In this document: one piece after another, positions 56,965 to 64,000 of the stretch | How the letters are laid out: each line of letters starts with the position of its first letter | How positions within the stretch are numbered: position 1 is the first letter of the stretch | From: Dendrolimus kikuchii | Lineage: Eukaryota; Arthropoda; Insecta; Lepidoptera; Lasiocampidae | Length of the DNA: 64,000 bases | Direction: 5' to 3' | Assembly: GCA_019925095.2 (NCBI GenBank) | Contig: CM034389.1 | Coordinates: 17,719,435-17,783,434 of the forward strand | Made by a program: the position numbers and the translations under genes | The notes under the pieces: model-generated | The model's database searches: none | The model's input: the letters and a program-made list of their open reading frames with translations, nothing else | What the model was told of the DNA's origin: nothing

Positions 56965-57883
56965 AGAAAACTTAAGGAAATACCATATGTGTTTTCTAAT
57001 TTTCATATTATATATTTTTGTAAGCAAGTAGTTATTAATATTTTACATTTTACTCCATTGCGATAATTAATTTATGTAATTTAATGAAATTAATTAATTT
57101 ATTGACACAATAGTTATTTCTCAATTTTTTATGGTTTTTCTTGCTTCTTGTAAAAATTACCTTTTGCACTTAGGGTCTTGTTACCAGGGAAATGGAAGGT
57201 ACTCTTTTCCATGTTAAGGGTGTGAAAATATTTTATGTTTAAAGTTAAGTGAAATAAATCCCTAGAAGCTAAAAAACCCCATAATAAGTACAATAAAACA
57301 AACATTTCAAAGCGAGTTATTGACAAGCCAAGGCAAGAAAAATACATTTGATACAAAAATAAAGCACTGAAAAATTTGATTGAAAAGGCTAGGGGTTTAT
57401 AAGTAAAAGTAAATTCGCGTGACTTCAATCGGCTTAATTTTAAAGAGCATGTGTCTCAAGACGCCTTCGATGATTTCCCAAGAGCGTAAAGTTAAGAAAT
57501 CTGACGGTTTGTTATGAGTTCTACCCATATGAAGAAGTTTACCAAGTTTAATACACTCCTACGGATTACTTTAGTTGTTTTGAAATAGCCCATTGTTTCA
57601 ATCTATTGTAACTACTTAAATCAACAATGTACTTTATCAAATATTGCTCCTAGCATTAACAAGCAGGCAAGATTTGCCTTTAATACTGTTTATAGTCTTA
57701 CTTATGCGTTAGGCTTTAAACAAGTCACTGTAATATTGTTATTTAAAACAATATTATCCGACCAATTGGTTTAATTAATCAAATCAATATGTTTTAAATA
57801 GTAAAACGCCAGGAAAATAAGAGTAAAGTTTTTTACTGAGTTGGTATTTTGGCATGTGTGTAAAATTTTTGAATTGTGATTTC
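56965..57883. other. Nothing recognised
   Basis: Minus ORF 57129-57428 (99 codons) is A/T-driven and shows no domain. Confidence 0.45.
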
Positions 57884-57885
57884 TA

Positions 57886-58194
57886 CTTTTTTTTAATTGC
57901 ATGAGTTCATCAGACAAGCAGACGGCCCACTTGATGGAAAGCGGTTACCATCGCCTATGGACATTTGCAACATCAAAGGCTACAAATGCGCTGCTTCTTT
58001 CTTAAGGGAGACTGGAACCTGGTTACTAATGCCGGACATAACTCAAGGTTGTTATGGCGGTATACTGTAGACCAGAGGTGGTAGCCATTCAGTCGGGCAA
58101 ATACCCTACCACCTGGCTGTGGGTTGTTTTGTCGCCGCTTATGACATGCCGCCCGGCCGCAGGAAATTGTATTCTCTCTCCGTTCCTGCACGGA
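57886..58194 (-). mobile_element. Retroposon family 1, copy 10
   Basis: T tract, 'attgcatgagttcatcagac', complete 3' module and head, ending 'ctccgttcctgcacgga'. A few small deletions ('catcaaaggctacaaatg'). TSD unclear. Confidence 0.8.
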
Positions 58195-58196
58195 TA

Positions 58197-58860
58197 AACT
58201 ATAACGGATAACTATTTGAAATTCTAGATATTAAGGGTTCCAGGCGGGACCCCAATGTGTGTAAGCAAACATCTGTAATTTATGTTATCCATAACCTCTA
58301 AATACCTACCTAAAATCTTTTCCCGTTTAACAGGAAAGTAGACGTGTTTATTCCACTTATACGGTTATCCCAGAAGCTGCTAGCTAATTATAATACAGGA
58401 TACAGCGATCACCTAAGACTAACTACGCAATTACAGGGTTGAAAAATCTGTCATCAGTGTTAGGAATTAACACAATCGACCCAGTCAGCTTTGCAACTGC
58501 ACGTGAAACTGCGATTCAGGTTCAGAGCTTCCTTTGTGCTGTCCATAGCGAGTGATAATTATCTTCAGTTACCACTTTAATTGCTTTCGATTGTATGCTT
58601 TTAGCTCTTTTTCGATCCCGATCTAAAACCGCTAACGAATAAAAGCTCAGTCTTTTCGAACTGACATTGCGAAATAGCTTTTTATTTTTAAGTATTTGCA
58701 TTATGTTCAAAGAAAAGAGTATATTTAACTATTAATACCCAAACTCATCAAAATTAACTGTCAGGCCTCAAGACACTGAGCTCTTTCTGGGTGCACCAGA
58801 ACACAAACCAACTTAATTGACAATTTCCTTTTATTTTACCTCCCACCCATTTTATTCTTC
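58197..58860. other. Nothing recognised
   Basis: No supported gene or repeat. Confidence 0.45.
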
Positions 58861-58862
58861 TT

Positions 58863-59069
58863 CTCTTATATATAAAAAAGAATCGTAGAAATGTATGTAC
58901 GCACATAACTTGAGAGCGACTTTACCGATTTTGATTAATTTTTTTTTGTGTGTATTTGGGTGGGTCCCCGGATGGTTTAGATTCAAATTTGGAACCGGTA
59001 GATGGCACTAGAATCGGGGCCTAGATTTTTATTTTTTCGGGGCAGGACAACGTCTGCCGGGACAGCTAG
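58863..59069 (+). mobile_element. Short non-autonomous Helitron
   Basis: Begins 'tctcttatatataaaaaaga', has 'cataacttgagagcgact', 'gggtccccggatggtttaga' and 'ggtagatggcac', and ends 'gtctgccgggacagCTAG|T' (CTAG 59066-59069). Matches a common lepidopteran Helitron layout and the fragments at 14590 and 61834. Confidence 0.65.
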
Positions 59070-59259
59070 TATTATATAAAATTATTAGAGGTAGGCATGT
59101 TTTCTGAAGAGTTTCTTGCCCCGCTTCTTCTCTTGAAGCCACAACATGTTGCGAAGCGCTGGTAAATTAGATTAGGCACCCTTAGAGTAAATAATAACCA
59201 TAAACCAAATTAAAACTAAATAATTAAAGTGAACAAGTTGGGAGTAGGCTAAATAAAAC

Positions 59260-59345
59260 TTTAACAATACTTATTGGCATTTGACATCTTTGTCTTCCGT
59301 GATCACACAAATAAATTACCGCGCTTAAAATCGTTGTTTTATTAC
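59260..59345 (+). repeat. Dispersed repeat 'gtcttccgtgatcac', copy 2
   Basis: Shares 'catctttgtcttccgtgatc' and 'aaataaattaccgcgcttaaa' with 23915-24035 but lacks the 'gtggccgaaacgttgg' middle. Confidence 0.5.
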
Positions 59346-59349
59346 GTAT

Positions 59350-60236
59350 ACTACTCGCGAAAATTAAAAAAAATATTAATTATACTTCAAAAAGTGCATT
59401 TTCCTAAAGAGCCAATTAAGGGTCACTTAATAGCAACCCATGATTTCAATGTATTGTGAAGCTAAGAATGCAAAACCATTTTAATAGTTTCGTTACAATA
59501 CCTTGAATTATGTAAATATTAGTAGAATACTATCTTCCATGCCTTGAACGTTAAAATACACCTTTTGGTTACAGCAAAATGATTTTCAGGTATATCCAAT
59601 CAAAGTACTTTCGTGTTTGTAATGTTATTTCAAAAATGGGCTCATAAGCGCTTCTAGATGATTATGGTTAGCTTATTAGCTTCGTTACTGGGAAACGGAT
59701 GGCGTTCCTGCCATCTTCATCCAAGGTCTGTTTAGAGTTCCACATCAGTATCACAGCTTTGGCACAATTTATTCCTTACTGTTATCGCGTAGTTATTGTA
59801 AGTATAAGCAGATTAAGACAGAATCTACTGACGTAGTTCAAGCTCTTTATTAAACTTACGCCACTGAACTGAGAAGTAGATAAGCCACTAAGTCTGTAAT
59901 GAGTAGAAAGTCAACACCACCATTTTAATTTGGTTTAGTTCAACATATCATTTGAAAAATTTATTTTTAAACCGAATAAAACTTACAGGACCAAGCAGAG
60001 ATGTTAACAACTGCTAGTGCTTATGTTGCGAATTCACTTGTGTACATTTTGGATTCATATCCGAAGGAAGCTATTTCATTTTCTGGGTTAAAAATGCTTT
60101 ATGGAGTATCCCTCTTATTGAAAATAGTTGTACTCGTATTTATATAGATACTAAATTCTGTAATATACCTTTCTGAAGAGTAGGTATGAATTAAAAAACA
60201 AAACCATCGAAACAAATGTACTTTCATATTTATAAT
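59350..60236. other. Nothing recognised
   Basis: No supported gene or repeat. Confidence 0.45.
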
Positions 60237-60239
60237 TAA

Positions 60240-60540
60240 CTAGCTGTGCCCGCGATTTCGTCCGCGTGAATGAACGAATGAAAACACTTTGTGGTTCACC
60301 AAAAATTAAAACAACTGGGTACAGTAAATGTTCAACAAAGGGTGGCCTTATCGCTTAAAGCGATACACTCTTCCAGACTTCTTTTTTTTCACGGGACCTT
60401 AATTTTAAAAGTAGCCTAAGCCTCCTTACAACATCAGCTATCTGCCAGTGAAAGTCCCGTCAAATCAGTCGAGTCGTTTCAGAGATTAGCCGGAACATCT
60501 AGACACACAAAAATTCTAAGAATTGCATTTTCGGAATCTC
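60240..60540 (-). mobile_element. Helitron-like element, reverse
   Basis: Opens 'aCTAGctgtgcccgcgattt' then 'cgtccgcgtga', the reverse complement of a Helitron 3' end (GC-rich subterminal segment plus CTAG). The distal side has 'gagtcgtttcagagattagc' (priming-like 'accgatttggctg' equivalents). The 5' end is not defined. Confidence 0.55.
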
Positions 60541-60544
60541 CTAG

Positions 60545-61038
60545 CCCGAATTATTCCCCCTGATTTTTTCACATTTTTAGTTTGATATTAAAAACAGACA
60601 ATTCTTTTTAAGATATCTGAATAGACTTATACAGATATTCAATACGCATGAATATTGTCGCCAGCCAGTAGCTGTATGTTTTTTTTTTCTTAATCCCCTC
60701 TCTCCGCACGAGCTAGATTGTCCGGGCTGTTCACTATTTTTATTTATTTTTCTGGTTGTGCTTTATTATAAAAAAGAAAGGAATATATTACATGGTCCTT
60801 AATACTACTACAATGTTACTTTAGAGTCTTATACTTTCATGTTATTATATCTTTCTTATGTTATTCTTAAATTTACTGTTTTATTATCTATGATGTCTTT
60901 TATCTATTTTCCTATTTATTTATTTATTGTCTATCTTACTATTACACTTTCTTAATTCTACTTTTGTATCTATGTTTTCTATCTCGTACATTACTTCTAT
61001 ATATACTTAAATATACGTATTAATGTACATTTATGTAA
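60545..61038. other. AT-rich stretch, nothing recognised
   Basis: T- and TA-rich low complexity around 60760-61030. Confidence 0.45.
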
Positions 61039-61039
61039 C

Positions 61040-61262
61040 TGTATGTTGCTGGACGTAAGTTACCCCAAGTTTATGTTAGATATCCCGATCCTTCGGTTTT
61101 CTCATTCAGATCCTACAAGCTACTTTGCGCAGGTCATAGATTCACCGACTAGAGAGCGTCCCCCGCTGTGCTTATCAAGGCGCAGGGTCCGTTCCAAGAC
61201 AAATCTGATCCTTAGACCATCGGCCATGCGACAGATGTGACCAGCCCACTGACACTTCAACT
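61040..61262 (-). pseudogene. RTE-like LINE RT C-terminus, heavily mutated
   Basis: The minus strand reads KLKCQWAGHICRMADG, then VLERTLRLDKHSGGRSLVGE. After a frameshift it continues YDLRKVACRI, stop, MRKPKDRDI, stop, HKLGVTYVQQ. This follows the RTE tail (WAGHIxR...GRPxxRWxDDLRKVAGxxWMRxAQDRDxWRxLGxxYVQQW). Two stops and one frameshift. Longest of the three RTE tails here. Confidence 0.7.
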
Positions 61263-61264
61263 TA

Positions 61265-61832
61265 CTATAATTTTGTGTGCCATAACTTTGGTTCACTTAT
61301 AGATTTTACTCATAATCTAACACCCATCATTTAATTTAGTTTTGACTTTTAAATTAGGGCTCAACCAAAACTATTTAAGAAGCGGAATAAACCGTTATTC
61401 AACGATATTATTTATACCAATTTATGCAAATCAGTGTAAGATTACCTAAACGTTCATACGTACATGATGTAGGGTAAATTAATTCAATGTATTGTTAGAG
61501 AGAGTTGCTTTGTTTGCTTTTGGCAGCTTACATTCTGGTTAAATGTGAATAATAATTTTGATTGAAGCATTTGTTGGTATAACAACATAGATTGTTAGCT
61601 CGAAGTCCGTCATTTGATATTATTGCGCATGTGTGTGACATCGAAATATGTCGTTTTTGGCTAGGACAAGAACATTGACGTGAAACTCAAATGTAGGTAC
61701 CTACAATAAGTAGGTGGACTCTTATGACGTCACAAGTCGGTATGTGTATGTATTCTAAATTAATACATTATTTTATTTGCTTAGATTCTTTTCCTCCTCT
61801 TTAATATTGGTTTTCATATTTATAAGTATATC
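61265..61832. other. Nothing recognised
   Basis: No supported gene or repeat. Confidence 0.45.
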
Positions 61833-61833
61833 A

Positions 61834-62112
61834 GCGGGCCCGGCAGATATTGTACTGATCTGAAAAATAAAAATCTAGGTCCCTTTTGCAGCGCCATCTA
61901 CTGGGTCCAATTGTGGATTTATACCATCGAGGAATCCACTCAAATATATAAAAAAAACATCAAAATCCTAGAACACGATTCCAACACCACCTGCCGGGTC
62001 CAATTATGAATCTAAAATTCGAAACCATCTTCGAATCCACTTGAACAGACACAAAAGATTTGATCAAAATATGTCAAACCGTTTAGGAGAACATATACAA
62101 AGACTTTACATT
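61834..62112 (-). mobile_element. Helitron-like fragment, reverse
   Basis: 'gcgggcccggcagatattgt', 'tgcagcgccatctactgggt' and 'gaggaatccactcaa' are the inverse of the 58863-59069 blocks. A second partial set ('cacctgccgggtccaattat', 'cttcgaatccacttgaa') follows, suggesting two overlapping or tandem fragments. Confidence 0.5.
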
Positions 62113-62120
62113 TATACACA

Positions 62121-62345
62121 GGGCTGGGCAAAATACATGGTTTCCTTTAATTGAAATACAAATTACAAAATACTGTCTCGCATGTATTTAAAATACGAAA
62201 TACAAAATACTTTTAAGTCGGGTATTTGAAATATAAAATACAAAATACAGCATTTCTACTATATGTATTTAAAATACAAAATACAAAATACAAATTACAA
62301 AATACCTTCAGGTGTTATTTTATGTAAATAAAATACTCACAAAAA
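62121..62345. mobile_element. hAT-like fragment with (AAAATAC)n
   Basis: Begins CAGGGCTGGGCAAAATACA, a TIR-like start I associate with insect hAT elements, then degenerate 'aaaatac' heptamers. No matching right end found. Confidence 0.4.
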
Positions 62346-62433
62346 TCAAATATTAATTATTATTCGGTCCTTGCCTATTAAATTGCCGTTTTTTCTGAAA
62401 TAAGTTAACCTAATTTTATTATATTTTTTTTAT

Positions 62434-64000
62434 TCTAATCTCCACGGCCTTGAAGATAGGAATATTTCCATCTTGTAGGTACGCGTAGATTTTGGTGGTT
62501 CCACCCGGATTTATGCGTGCTTATATCGGTCCCATGGCAGGGAATGGACAAGGACTGAAACAGCTCGCTTTTTTTAACTCGTTCATGAGGTGACCGACAA
62601 AGTTTTTGGGCAGTATCCTTTAGCAGAGGTAGTCATACTCGAGAATTTTAATGCTCATTACGCTGAGTGGTTGGGTTCCCCGAGAACTGATCTGTCAGGG
62701 ATTACTGCCTACGATTTTGCTCTCGCCCATGGATTCACTCAGGTGATTACGGAGTTTACCCGAATACCAGATAGAGTGGATCATGAGCCTTCTTTGCTGG
62801 ATCTTCTGCTGACCACACACCCGGAGAACTACCAGATCTCCATCAGTGTTCCACTGGGAACCTCTGATCATTGTCTGGTATCTTCGGTGGTGTCCCTTCC
62901 TATTCCCGATCGGACTCGTCCCGCTGGACGACGGAAAGTGTGGTGATACAGGTCAGCAGATTGGGATGGACTCCGTGAATTCTATGCATCCTACCCATGG
63001 AGGCAGTTATGTTTCTCGTCGGAAGATTCTGATCCGAGCACAGACTGGATCGCTAATGTAGTATTGCAGGGAATAGAATGTTTAATTTCAAACTCAACTG
63101 TACCTATCGATGGTACGAGTAAACCACCTTGGTTCGATAAGTCCAGCAGTGAGGCTGTAAAGCTAAAGTAACAGGCTTATCGAGCCTGGACTGCAGCGCG
63201 GGTTCGTCAGGATCCAAGTTCCTCTGACCTGAAAAAGAGGTACAATGCCGCCCCCAGGTCCCTCAAAAAACAGCTCGCGAGAGGAAAATACGATCACATC
63301 GGCAGAATTGGTGAGCGCCTCTCTAGCTACTCTTCTGGGACTAGAGCTTTTTGGGCCCTCACCAAAGCTGTCCAAGGAAACTTTTGTCGGGCGTCTCTTC
63401 CACCTCTGCGCACAGTGGACGACCGTCTGGTACACGCCGCCAAAGATAAAGTCAATCTTCTGGGTGAAATCTTTGCGGCCAATTCAACCCTTGAAACATA
63501 GGAGAAACTCCACCTACAATCCGTGAGTGTGAATCTAGAATGTCGGAGGTGCGCTTTACACATAAAACAGTCCGATGTGCTCTCCTCTCCTTCGACGTCA
63601 AAAAGTCTTCTGGCCCTGATGGCATTCCTGCGATTGTGCTGCAGACGTGTTTAGCGAGGCTGTCCCCAGACAGTCCTTGCCCGACTTTTCACTTTCTCTT
63701 ACTACAAGGGCTGTGTCCTCGCTTCGCGGAAGATTGCCCATGTGCACCTTGTCCCCAAAAAAGGGGACGTAACAAACACGTCGAATAGGCCTATAGCAAT
63801 AACCTTTTTGCTCTCAATGGTGATGGAGCGTATTATCAACGCGCAGCTCCTGTGTTACCTGGAAGATTCCCAGCTGTTAAACGATCGGCAATACGGCTTC
63901 CGCCACGGTCGCTTAGCTCGGGATCTCTTGGTTTACCTAACCCACCGTTGGGCTGAAGCCATTGAGAGCAAAGGGGAAGTACTGGCAGTTAGTCTAGAAT
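62434..64000 (+). pseudogene. Non-LTR retrotransposon endonuclease-reverse transcriptase, degenerate, runs off right edge
   Basis: One main frame. The AP-endonuclease C-terminal half has NLHGLEDRNISIL, RVDFGGSTRIYACLYRSH, NFNAHYAEWLG, SLLDLLLTTHP and PLGTSDHCLV (GDFN- and SDH-type motifs; the GDFN Gly-Asp is mutated to Glu-Asn). Then comes a linker with GTRAFWALTKAVQGNFCRAS. The RT N-terminal motifs follow: KKSSGPDGIP, RPIAI, NDRQYGFRHGR. In-frame stops lie at 62476, 62575, 62944, 63169 and 63499, with frameshifts near 63505 and 63660, both compensating. The RT catalytic YxDD lies beyond the window. A dead copy of a Jockey/CR1-superfamily insect LINE; the start is truncated within the endonuclease. 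Confidence 0.92.

Noticed and set aside
57129..57428. 99-codon minus ORF rich in Phe, Leu and Lys
   Set aside because: Composition mirrors AT-rich DNA; no domain.

Overview
The window looks like 64 kb of AT-rich, repeat-dense intergenic or intronic DNA from a lepidopteran (moth or butterfly) nuclear genome. I found no intact host protein-coding gene, no rRNA, no functional tRNA and no CRISPR array. The lepidopteran assignment is inference. It rests on repeat families that I recognise as typical of that order: Helitron-like elements with a 5' (TCTG)n run and internal 'gctgaaactcagtatat' blocks, Helitron 3' ends of the form 'gcgggca..CTAGT', a tRNA-derived SINE with the 'cccagcagtgggac' tail, and a ~310-bp retroposon starting TCCGTGCAGGAACGG. 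Nearly all longer open frames are shadows of repeats. The five frames of more than 570 codons at 17.3-19.4 kb are artefacts of an 8-bp tandem array.

Layout. 0-5 kb: a Helitron-like copy split by a retroposon, then several decayed 3' ends of non-LTR retrotransposons (LINEs). One of these is a LINE tail inserted into another LINE's 3' UTR with a clean 12-bp target-site duplication (TSD). 5-17 kb: sparse repeats, a CpG-richer patch near 12 kb, and a diverged 200-bp direct repeat pair. 17-19.6 kb: the most striking object, a Helitron-like element (17064-19637) carrying 198 uninterrupted copies of an 8-mer in two homogeneous blocks. 20-22.4 kb: a palindromic element, two adjacent foldback hairpins, a retroposon and a MITE. 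23-36 kb: two more minisatellite-bearing Helitron-like copies, retroposons, and a large foldback element with a Helitron nested in one arm. 36-44.5 kb: LINE remnants, a solo LTR, and a fifth minisatellite Helitron. 45-62 kb: more retroposons (one with a second SINE nested inside it), a TIR element, a tRNA SINE, a tandem-unit transposon and short Helitrons. 62.4-64 kb: a degenerate endonuclease-reverse transcriptase LINE running off the right edge.

How the parts relate. Ten copies of one retroposon family and three of a second share a ~90-bp 3' module, as expected if one LINE machinery mobilises both (inference). The five minisatellite Helitrons share flanks, but each has amplified a different 8- or 9-bp unit at the same internal position. 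The sequence is a record of repeated insertion, nesting and local tandem amplification, not of cooperating host genes.
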